Positions 38,313 to 49,472 of a stretch of DNA of 64,000 nucleotides are shown here, in pieces. The translations under genes were made by a program, and so were the position numbers. Source of the stretch: Luzula sylvatica. Its lineage: Eukaryota > Streptophyta > Magnoliopsida > Poales > Juncaceae. The stretch covers positions 28,905,115-28,969,114 of the forward strand of contig OX326959.1 in the NCBI GenBank assembly GCA_946800325.1. Reading direction: 5' to 3'. The notes beneath the pieces were generated by a model. That model was not told the origin of the DNA, searched no databases, and worked only from the letters and a program-made list of their open reading frames with translations. The stretch's first letter is position 1. Each line of letters opens with the position of its first letter.

Positions 38313-39304
38313 GTTATGTAGTAAAATATACGATACAAATGATCTCAAAACACGTTATTGGAACTCCACAAAGCGTTAAAATCTTGTTTTCAATCGAAAA
38401 ACAAACTTACTTAGTGTTTGTGAAATTTGGTGAAAAGTTATGTAGTAAAAGATACGATACAAATGAACTCAAAACACGTTATTTGAACTCCACAAAGTGT
38501 TAAAATCTTTTTTTGAATCGAAAAACAAACTTTCTTAGTGTTTGTGAAATTTGGTGAAAAGTTATGTAGTAAAATATACGATACAAATGATCTCAAAACA
38601 CGTTATTTGAACTCCTCAAAGTGTTAAAATCTTGTTTTGAATCGAAAAACAAACTTTCATAGTGTTTGTGAAATTTGGTGAAAAGTTATGTAGTAAAAGA
38701 TGCGATACAAATGATCTCAAAACATGTTATTTGAACTCCTCAAAGCGTTAATATCTTGTTTTCAATCGAAAAACAAACTTTCTTAGTGTATGTGAAATTT
38801 GGTGAAAAGTTATGTAGTAAAAGATACGATACAAATGATCTCAAAACACGTTATTTGAACTCCACAAAGCGTTAAAATCTTGTTTTGAATCGAAAAGCAA
38901 ACTTTCTTAGTGTTTGTGAAATTTGTTGAAAAGTTATGTAGTAAAAGATACGATACAAATGATCTCAAAACACGTTATTCGAACACCACAAAGCGTTAAA
39001 ATCTTGTTTTGAATCGAAAAACAAACTTTCTTAGTGTTTGTGAAATTTGGTGAAAATTTATGTAGTAAAAGATACGATACAAATGATCTCAAAACACGTT
39101 ATTTGAACTCCTCAAAGCGTTAAAATCTTGTTTTGAATCAAAAAACAAACTTTCTTAGTGTATGTGAAATTTGGTGAAAAGTTACGTAGTAAAAGATACG
39201 ATACAAATGATCTCAAAACACGTTATTTGAACTCCACAAAGCGTTAAAATCTTGTTTTGAATCGAAAAACAAACTTTCTTAGTGTTTGTGAAATTTGGTG
39301 AAAA
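38313..39304 (+). repeat. Eight-monomer lead-in to the H array
   Basis: Matches 25045-26036 (offset 13268) and 9421-10412: position-48 G on TATACG (38313), CTTTTTTTGAATC, AAGTG/TTTCATAG, CATG/TTAATAT, AATTTGTTG, GAACACC, TTTATGTAG, ACGTAG. AAAAGCAAAC (about 38895) is private. It links the M units to the H units and shows that both share an ancestor with the 25 kb region. Confidence 0.75.
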
Positions 39305-41288
39305 GTTATGTAGTAAAAGATACGATACAAATGATCTCAAAACACGTTATTGGAACTCCACAAAGCGTTAAAATCTTGTTTTCAATCGAAAAACAAACTT
39401 ACTTAGTGTTTGTGAAATTTGGTGAAAAGTTATGTAGTAAAAGATACGATACAAATGAACTCAAAACACGTTATTTGAACTCCACAAAGTGTTAAAATCT
39501 TGTTTTGAATCGAAAAACAAACTTTCATTGTGTTTGTGAAATTTGGTGAAAAGTTATGTAGTAAAAGATGCGATACAAATGATCTCAAAACATGTTATTT
39601 GAACTCCTCAAAGCGTTAATATCTTGTTTTCAATCGAAAAACAAACTTTCTTAGTGTTTGTGAAATTTGGTGAAAAGTTATGTAGTAAAAGATACGATAC
39701 AAATGAACTCAAAACACGTTATTTGAACTCCACAAAGTGTTAAAATCTTGTTTTGAATCGAAAAACAAACTTTCATAGTGTTTGTGAAATTTGGTGAAAA
39801 GTTATGTAGTAAAAGATGCGATACAAATGATCTCAAAACATGTTATTTGAACTCCTCAAAGCGTTAATATCTTGTTTTCAATCGAAAAACAAACTTTCTT
39901 AGTGTTTGTGAAATTTGGTGAAAAGTTATGTAGTAAAAGATACGATACAAATGAACTCAAAACACGTTATTTGAACTCCTCAAAGCGTTAAAATCTTGTT
40001 TTGAATCAAAAAACAAACTTTCTTAGTGTATGTGAAATTTGGTGAAAAGTTATGTAGTATAAGATGCGATACAAATGATCTCAAAACACGTTATTTGAAC
40101 TCCACAAAGCGTTAAAATCTTGTTTTGAATCGAAAAACAAACTTTCTTAGTGTTTGTGAAATTTGGTGAAAAGTTATGTAGTAAAAGATACGATACAAAT
40201 GATCTCAAAACACGTTATTGGAACTCCACAAAGCGTTAAAATCTTGTTTTCAATCGAAAAACAAACTTACTTAGTGTTTGTGAGATTTGGTGAAAAGTTA
40301 TGTAGTAAAAGATACGATACAAATGAACTCAAAACACGTTATTTGAACTCCACAAAGTGTTAAAATCTTGTTTTGAATCGAAAAACAAACTTTCTTAGTG
40401 TTTGTGAAATTTGGTGAAAAGTTATGTAGTAAAATATACGATACAAATGATCTCAAAACACGTTATTTGAACTCCTCAAAGCGTTAAAATCTTGTTTTGA
40501 ATCGAAAAACAAACTTTCATATTGTTTGTGAAGTTTGGTGAAAAGTTATGTAGTAAAAGATGCGATACAAATGATCTCAAAACAAGTTATTTGAACTCCT
40601 CAAAGCGTTAATATCTTGTTTTCAATCGAAAAACAAACTTTATTAGTGTATGTGAAATTTGGTGAAAAGTTATGTAGTAAAAGATACGATACAAATGATC
40701 TCAAAACACGTTATTTGAACTCCACAAAGCGTTAAAATCTTGTTTTGAATCGAAAAACAAACTTTCTTAGTGTTTGTGAAATTTGGTGAAAAGTTATGTA
40801 GTAAAAGATACGATACAAATGATCTCAAAACACGTTATTCGAACTCCACAAAGCGTTAAAATCTTGTTTTGAATCGAAAAACAAACTTTCTTAGTGTTTG
40901 TGAAATTTGGTGAAAATTTATGTAGTAAAAGATACGATACAAATGATCTCAAAACACGTTATTTGAACTCCTCAAAGCGTTAAAATCTTGTTTTGAATCA
41001 AAAAACAAACTTTCTTAGTGTATGTGAAATTTGGTGAAAAGTTACGTAGTAAAAGATACGATACAAATGATCTCAAAACACGTTATTTGAACTCCACAAA
41101 GCATTAAAATCTTGTTTTCAATCGAAAAACAAACTTACTTAGTGTTTGTGAAATTTGGTGAAAAGTTATGTAGTAAAAGATACGATACAAATGAACTCAA
41201 AACACGTTATTTGAACTCCACAAAGCGTTAAAATCTTGTTTTGAATCGAAAAACAAACTTTCTTAGTGTTTGTGAAATTTGGTGAAAA

Positions 41289-41412
41289 GTTATGTAGTAA
41301 AAGATACGATACAAATGATCTCAAAACACGTTATTTGAACTCCACAAAGCGTTAAAATCTTGTTTTGATTCGAAAAACAAACTTTCTTAGTGTTTGTGAA
41401 ATTTGGTGAAAA
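41289..41412 (+). repeat. Recombinant monomer, one-monomer loss in H1
   Basis: The 5' part has the GATCTC/ACAAAGCG state and the 3' part has GATTCG with ACTTTCTT. In the other H and M copies (for example 46001-46248 in H2) these belong to two successive monomers, the first GATCTC/CAATCG/ACTTAC and the second GAACTC/GATTCG. The junction lies between positions 32 and 79, and exactly 124 bases are missing relative to H2. Confidence 0.8.
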
Positions 41413-43892
41413 GTTATGTAGTAAAATATATGATACAAATGATCTCAAAACACGTTATTTGAACTCCTCAGAGCGTTAAAATCTTGTTTTGAATCGAAAA
41501 ACAAACTTACTTAGTGTTTGTGAAATTTGGTGAAAAGTTATGTAGTAAAAGATGCGATACAAATGATCTCAAAACATGTTATTTGAACTCCTCAAAGCGT
41601 TAAAATCTTGTTTTGAATCGAAAAACAAACTTTCTTAGTGTTTGTGAAATTTGGTGAAAAGTTATGTAGTAAAAGATACGATACAAATGATCTCAAAACA
41701 CGTTATTTGAACTCCACAAATAGTTAAAATCTTGTTTTCAATCGAAAAACAAACTTACTTAGTGTTTGTGAAATTTGGTGAAAAGTTATGTAGTAAAAGA
41801 TACGATACAAATGATCTCAAAACACGTTATTTGAACTCCTCAAAGCGTTAAAATCTTGTTTTGAATCAAAAAACAAACTTTCTTAGTGTATGTGAAATTT
41901 GGTGAAAAGTTACGTAGTAAAAGATAAGATACAAATGGTCTCAAAACACGTTATTTGAACTCCACAAAACATTAAAATCTTGTTTTCAATCGAAAAACAA
42001 ACTTACTTAGTGTTTGTGAAATTTGGTGAAAAGTTATGTAGTAAAAGATACGATAAAAATGAACTCAAAACACGTTATTTGATCTCCACAAAGCGTTAAA
42101 ATCTTGTTTTGAATCGAAAAACAAACTTTCTTAGTGTTTGTGAAATTTGGTGAAAAGTTATGTAGTAAAAGATACGATACAAATGATCTCAAAACACGTT
42201 ATTTGAACTCCACAAAGCGTTAAAATCTTGTTTTCAATCGAAAAACAAACTTACTTAGTGTTTGTGAAATTTGGTGAAAAGTTATGTAGTAAAAAATACG
42301 ATACAAATGAACTCAAAACACGTTATTTGAACTCCACAAAGCGTTAAAATCTTGTTTTGAATCGAAAAACAAACTTTCTTAGTGTTTGTGAAATTTGGTG
42401 AAAAGTTATGTAGTAAAATATACGATACAAATGATCTCAAAACACGTTATTTGAACTCCTCAAAGCGTTAAAATCTTGTTTTGAATCGAAAGACAAACTT
42501 TCATAGTGTTTGTGAAATTTGGTGAAAAGTTATGTAGTAAAAGATGCGATACAAATGATCTCAAAACACGTTATTTGAACTCCTCAAAGCGTTAAAATCT
42601 TGTTTTGAATCGAAAAACAAACTTTCTTAGTGTTTGTGAAATTTGGTGAAAAGTTATGTAGTAAAATATACGATACAAATGATTTCAAAACACGTTATTT
42701 GAACTCCTCAGAGCGTTAAAATCTTGTTTTGAATCGAAAAACAAACTTTCATAGTGTTTGTGAAATTTGGTGAAAAGTTATGTAGTAAAAGATGCGATAC
42801 AAATGATCTCAAAACACGTTATTTGAACTCCTCAAAGCGTTAAAATCTTGTTTTGAATCGAAAAACAAACTTTCTTAGTGTATGTGAAATTTGGTGAAAA
42901 GTTACGTAGTAAAAGATACGATACAAATGATCTCAAAACACGTTATTCGAACTCCACAAATCGTTAAAATCTTGTTTTGAATCGAAAAAAAAACTTTCTT
43001 AGTGTTTGTGAAATTTGGTGAAAAGTTATGTAGTAAAAGATACGATACAAATGATCTCAAAACACGTTATTTGAACTCCTCAAAGCGTTAAAATCTTGTT
43101 TTGAATCAAAAAACAAACTTTCTTAGTGTATGTGAAATTTGGTGAAAAGTTACGTAGTAAAAGATACGATACAAATGATCTCAAAACACGTTATTTGAAC
43201 TCCACAAAGCATTTAAATCTTGTTTTCAATCGAAAAACAAACTTACTTAGTGTTTGTGAAATTTGGTGAAAAGTTATGTAGTAAAAGATACGATACAAAT
43301 GAACTCAAAACACGTTATTTGAACTCCACAAAGCGTTAAAATCTTGTTTTGAATCGAAAAACAAACTTTCTTAGTGTTTGTGAAATTTGGTGAAAAGTTA
43401 TATAGTAAAAGATACGATACAAATGATCTCAAAACACGTTATTTGAACTCCACAAAGCGTTAAAATCTTGTTTTCAATCGAAAAACAAACTTACTTAGTG
43501 TTTGTGAAATTTGGTGAAAAGTTATGTAGTAAAAGATACGATACAAATGAACTCAAAACACGTTATTTGAACTCCACAAAGCGTTAAAATCTTGTTTTGA
43601 TTCGAAAAACAAACTTTCTTAGTGTTTGTGAAATTTGGTGAAAAGTTATGTAGTAAAATATATGATACAAATGATCTCAAAACACGTTATTTGAACTCCT
43701 CAGAGCGTTAAAATCTTGTTTTGAATCGAAAAACAAACTTACTTAGTGTTTGTGAAATTTGGTGAAAAGTTATGTAGTAAAAGATGCGATACAAATGATC
43801 TCAAAACATGTTATTTGAACTCCTCAAAGCGTTAAAATCTTGTTTTGAATCGAAAAACAAACTTTCTTAGTGTTTGTGAAATTTGGTGAAAA

Positions 43893-44016
43893 GTTATGTA
43901 GTAAAAGATACGATACAAATGATCTCAAAACACGTTATTTGAACTCCACAAAGCGTTAAAATCTTGTTTTGAATCGAAAAACAAACTTTCTTAGTGTTTG
44001 TGAAATTTGGTGAAAA
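43893..44016 (+). repeat. Junction monomer of a five-monomer loss in H1
   Basis: H2-H4 have six monomers between the GATGCG/CATG monomer and the next unit start, including the GATGTG, TATATG, AATTTGTTG and TTTATGTAG classes (48729-49472 in H2). H1 has only this one. It begins GTTATGTAG as the first of the six does, but continues as GATACG/ACAAAGCG/GAATCG like the sixth, which begins GTTACGTAG. The junction is therefore within about the first 20 positions. Confidence 0.7.
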
Positions 44017-47000
44017 GTTATGTAGTAAAAGATACGATACAAATGATCTCAAAACACGTTATTGGAACTCCACAAAGCGTTAAAATCTTGTTTTCAATCG
44101 AAAAACAAACTTACTTAGTGTTTGTGAAATTTGGTGAAAAGTTATGTAGTAAAAGATACGATACAAATGAACTCAAAACACGTTATTTGAACTCCACAAA
44201 GTGTTAAAATCTTGTTTTGAATCGAAAAACAAACTTTCATTGTGTTTGTGAAATTTGGTGAAAAGTTATGTAGTAAAAGATGCGATACAAATGATCTCAA
44301 AACATGTTATTTGAACTCCTCAAAGCGTTAATATCTTGTTTTCAATCGAAAAACAAACTTTCTTAGTGTTTGTGAAATTTGGTGAAAAGTTATGTAGTAA
44401 AAGATACGATACAAATGAACTCAAAACACGTTATTTGAACTCCACAAAGTGTTAAAATCTTGTTTTGAATCGAAAAACAAACTTTCATAGTGTTTGTGAA
44501 ATTTGGTGAAAAGTTATGTAGTAAAAGATGCGATACAAATGATCTCAAAACATGTTATTTGAACTCCTCAAAGCGTTAATATCTTGTTTTCAATCGAAAA
44601 ACAAACTTTCTTAGTGTTTGTGAAATTTGGTGAAAAGTTATGTAGTAAAAGATACGATACAAATGAACTCAAAACACGTTATTTGAACTCCTCAAAGCTT
44701 TAAAATCTTGTTTTGAATCAAAAAACAAACTTTCTTAGTGTATGTGAAATTTGGTGAAAAGTTATGTAGTATAAGATGCGATACAAATGATCTCAAAACA
44801 CGTTATTTGAACTCCACAAAGCGTTAAAATCTTGTTTTGAATCGAAAAACAAACTTTCTTAGTGTTTGTGAAATTTGGTGAAAAGTTATGTAGTAAAAGA
44901 TACGATACAAATGATCTCAAAACACGTTATTGGAACTCCACAAAGCGTTAAAATCTTGTTTTCAATCGAAAAACAAACTTACTTAGTGTTTGTGAGATTT
45001 GGTGAAAAGTTATGTAGTAAAAGATACGATACAAATGAACTCAAAACACGTTATTTGAACTCCACAAAGTGTTAAAATCTTGTTTTGAATCGAAAAACAA
45101 ACTTTCTTAGTGTTTGTGAAATTTGGTGAAAAGTTATGTAGTAAAATATACGATACAAATGATCTCAAAACACGTTATTTGAACTCCTCAAAGCGTTAAA
45201 ATCTTGTTTTGAATCGAAAAACAAACTTTCATATTGTTTGTGAAGTTTGGTGAAAAGTTATGTAGTAAAAGATGCGATACAAATGATCTCAAAACAAGTT
45301 ATTTGAACTCCTCAAAGCGTTAATATCTTGTTTTCAATCGAAAAACAAACTTTATTAGTGTATGTGAAATTTGGTGAAAAGTTATGTAGTAAAAGATACG
45401 ATACAAATGATCTCAAAACACGTTATTTGAACTCCACAAAGCGTTAAAATCTTGTTTTGAATCGAAAAACAAACTTTCTTAGTGTTTGTGAAATTTGGTG
45501 AAAAGTTATGTAGTAAAAGATACGATACAAATGATCTCAAAACACGTTATTCGAACTCCACAAAGCGTTAAAATCTTGTTTTGAATCGAAAAACAAACTT
45601 TCTTAGTGTTTGTGAAATTTGGTGAAAAATTATGTAGTAAAAGATACGATACAAATGATCTCAAAACACGTTATTTGAACTCCTCAAAGCGTTAAAATCT
45701 TGTTTTGAATCAAAAAACAAACTTTCTTAGTGTATGTGAAATTTGGTGAAAAGTTACGTAGTAAAAGATACGATACAAATGATCTCAAAACACGTTATTT
45801 GAACTCCACAAAGCATTAAAATCTTGTTTTCAATCGAAAAACAAACTTACTTAGTGTTTGTGAAATTTGGTGAAAAGTTATGTAGTAAAAGATACGATAC
45901 AAATGAACTCAAAACACGTTATTTGAACTCCACAAAGCGTTAAAATCTTGTTTTGAATCGAAAAACAAACTTTCTTAGTGTTTGTGAAATTTGGTGAAAA
46001 GTTATGTAGTAAAAGATACGATACAAATGATCTCAAAACACGTTATTTGAACTCCACAAAGCGTTAAAATCTTGTTTTCAATCGAAAAACAAACTTACTT
46101 AGTGTTTGTGAAATTTGGTGAAAAGTTATGTAGTAAAAGATACGATACAAATGAACTCAAAACACGTTATTTGAACTCCACAAAGCGTTAAAATCTTGTT
46201 TTGATTCGAAAAACAAACTTTCTTAGTGTTTGTGAAATTTGGTGAAAAGTTATGTAGTAAAATATATGATACAAATGATCTCAAAACACGTTATTTGAAC
46301 TCCTCAGAGCGTTAAAATCTTGTTTTGAATCGAAAAACAAACTTACTTAGTGTTTGTGAAATTTGGTGAAAAGTTATGTAGTAAAAGATACGATACAAAT
46401 GATCTCAAAACACGTTATTTGAACTCCACAAATAGTTAAAATCTTGTTTTGAATCGAAAAACAAACTTTCTTAGTGTTTGTGAAATTTGGTGAAAAGTTA
46501 TGTAGTAAAAGATACGATACAAATGATCTCAAAACACGTTATTTGAACTCCTCAAAGCGTTAAAATCTTGTTTTCAATCGAAAAACAAACTTACTTAGTG
46601 TTTGTGAAATTTGGTGAAAAGTTATGTAGTAAAAGATACGATACAAATGATCTCAAAACACGTTATTTGAACTCCTCAAAGCGTTAAAATCTTGTTTTGA
46701 ATCAAAAAACAAACTTTCTTAGTGTATGTGAAATTTGGTGAAAAGTTACGTAGTAAAAGATAAGATACAAATGGTCTCAAAACACGTTATTTGAACTCCA
46801 CAAAACATTAAAATCTTGTTTTCAATCGAAAAACAAACTTACTTAGTGTTTGTGAAATTTGGTGAAAAGTTATGTAGTAAAAGATACGATAAAAATGAAC
46901 TCAAAACACGTTATTTGATCTCCACAAAGCGTTAAAATCTTGTTTTGAATCGAAAAACAAACTTTCTTAGTGTTTGTGAAATTTGGTGAAAAGTTATGTA

Positions 47001-49472
47001 GTAAAAGATACGATACAAATGATCTCAAAACACGTTATTTGAACTCCACAAAGCGTTAAAATCTTGTTTTCAATCGAAAAACAAACTTACTTAGTGTTTG
47101 TGAAATTTGGTGAAAAGTTATGTAGTAAAAAATACGATACAAATGAACTCAAAACACGTTATTTGAACTCCACAAAGCGTTAAAATCTTGTTTTGAATCG
47201 AAAAACAAACTTTCTTAGTGTTTGTGAAATTTGGTGAAAAGTTATGTAGTAAAATATACGATACAAACGATCTCAAAACACGTTATTTGAACTCCTCAAA
47301 GCGTTAAAATCTTGTTTTGAATCGAAAGACAAACTTTCATAGTGTTTGTGAAATTTGGTGAAAAGTTATGTAGTAAAAGATGCGATACAAATGATCTCAA
47401 AACACGTTATTTGAACTCCTCAAAGCGTTAAAATCTTGTTTTGAATCGAAAAACAAACTTTCTTAGTGTTTGTGAAATTTGGTGAAAAGTTATGTAGTAA
47501 AATATACGATACAAATGATTTCAAAACACGTTATTTGAACTCCTCAGAGCGTTAAAATCTTGTTTTGAATCGAAAAACAAACTTTCATAGTGTTTGTGAA
47601 ATTTGGTGAAAAGTTATGTAGTAAAAGATGCGATACAAATGATCTCAAAACACGTTATTTGAACTCCTCAAAGCGTTAAAATCTTGTTTTGAATCGAAAA
47701 ACAAACTTTCGTAGTGTATGTGAAATTTGGTGAAAAGTTACGTAGTAAAAGATACGATACAAATGATCTCAAAACACGTTATTCGAACTCCACAAATCGT
47801 TAAAATCTTGTTTTGAATCGAAAAAAAAACTTTCTTAGTGTTTGTGAAATTTGGTGAAAAGTTATGTAGTAAAAGATACGATACAAATGATCTCAAAACA
47901 CGTTATTTGAACTCCTCAAAGCGTTAAAATCTTGTTTTGAATCAAAAAACAAACTTTCTTAGTGTATGTGAAATTTGGTGAAAAGTTACGTAGTAAAATA
48001 TACGATACAAATGATCTCAAAACACGTTATTTGAACTCCACAAAGCATTAAAATCTTGTTTTCAATCGAAAAACAAACTTACTTAGTGTTTGTGAAATTT
48101 GGTGAAAAGTTATGTAGTAAAAGATACGATACAAATGAACTCAAAACACGTTATTTGAACTCCACAAAGCGTTAAAATCTTGTTTTGAATCGAAAAACAA
48201 ACTTTCTTAGTGTTTGTGAAATTTGGTGAAAAGTTATATAGTAAAAGATACGATACAAATGATCTCAAAACACGTTATTTGAACTCCACAAAGCGTTAAA
48301 ATCTTGTTTTCAATCGAAAAACAAACTTACTTAGTGTTTGTGAAATTTGGTGAAAAGTTATGTAGTAAAAGATACGATACAAATGAACTCAAAACACGTT
48401 ATTTGAACTCCACAAAGCGTTAAAATCTTGTTTTGATTCGAAAAACAAACTTTCTTAGTGTTTGTGAAATTTGGTGAAAAGTTATGTAGTAAAATATATG
48501 ATACAAATGATCTCAAAACACGTTATTTGAACTCCTCAGAGCGTTAAAATCTTGTTTTGAATCGAAAAACAAACTTACTTAGTGTTTGTGAAATTTGGTG
48601 AAAAGTTATGTAGTAAAAGATGCGATACAAATGATCTCAAAACATGTTATTTGAACTCCTCAAAGCGTTAAAATCTTGTTTTGAATCGAAAAACAAACTT
48701 TCTTAGTGTTTGTGAAATTTGGTGAAAAGTTATGTAGTAAAATATACGATACAAATTATCTCAAAACACGTTATTTGAACTCCTCAGAGCGTTAAAATCT
48801 TGTTTTGAATCGAAAAACAAACTTACTTAGTGTTTGTGAAATTTGGTGAAAAGTTATGTAGTAAAAGATGTGATACAAATGATCTCAAAACATGTTATTT
48901 GAACTCCTCAAAGCGTTAAAATCTTGTTTTGAATCGAAAAACAAACCTTCTTAGTGTTTGTGAAATTTGGTGAAAAGTTATGTAGTAAAATATATGATAC
49001 AAATGATCTCAAAACACGTTATTTGAACTCCTCAGAGCGTTAAAATCTTGTTTTGAATCGAAAAACAAACTTACTTAGTGTTTGTGAAATTTGTTGAAAA
49101 GTTATGTAGTAAAAGATACGATACAAATGATCTCAAAACACGTTATTCGAACACCACAAAGCGTTAAAATCTTGTTTTGAATCGAAAAACAAACTTTCTT
49201 AGTGTTTGTGAAATTTGGTGAAAATTTATGTAGTAAAAGATACGATACAAATGATCTCAAAACACGTTATTTGAACTCCTCAAAGCGTTAAAATCTTGTT
49301 TTGAATCAAAAAACAAACTTTCTTAGTGTATGTGAAATTTGGTGAAAAGTTACGTAGTAAAAGATACGATACAAATGATCTCAAAACACGTTATTTGAAC
49401 TCCACAAAGCGTTAAAATCTTGTTTTGAATCGAAAAACAAACTTTCTTAGTGTTTGTGAAATTTGGTGAAAA
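44017..49472 (+). repeat. H2: full 44-monomer higher-order unit (5456 bp)
   Basis: Best complete representative of the H unit, with position-48 G monomers at 44017 and 44885. Marker order is GTAGTATAAG (44769), AAAACAAGTT (45295), TATATG, AAATGGTCTC (46770), ACAAACGATC (47266), AAAGACAAAC (47325), GATTTCAAAAC (47518), TTTCGTAG (47708), TTATATAG (48235), ACAAATTATC (48755), ACAAACCTTC (48948), AATTTGTTG (49090). One pair of monomers (46373-46620) has its 5' halves shifted by one monomer relative to the other copies. Confidence 0.85.
46373..46620 (+). repeat. Two monomers with 5' halves shifted by one place
   Basis: In H1, H3, H4 and H5 the order here is GATGCG/CATG/CTCAAAGCG, then GATACG/CACG/ACAAATAG, then GATACG/CACG/CTCAAAGCG. 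In H2 the first 5' half is missing and the others move up one place, while the 3' halves (GAATCG/ACTTTC, CAATCG/ACTTAC, GAATCA) stay put. Net length is unchanged. It needs a loss and a compensating gain, a conversion tract taken out of register, or an assembly mix-up. Confidence 0.75.

Larger units (their letters stand above)
39305..44016 (+). repeat. H1: 38-monomer copy of the 44-monomer unit
   Basis: Bounded by position-48 G monomers at 39305 and 44017. It contains the second such monomer (40173), GTAGTATAAG, AAAACAAGTT (about 40582), one AAATGGTCTC (about 41936), AAAGACAAAC (about 42490), GATTTCAAAAC (about 42682) and TTATATAG (about 43399). It is six monomers short of H2. One is missing at the recombinant monomer 41289-41412, and five are missing before 43893. 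It lacks ACAAACGATC and TTTCGTAG, which H2-H4 carry. AAGCATTTAAATC (about 43210) is private. Confidence 0.85.
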
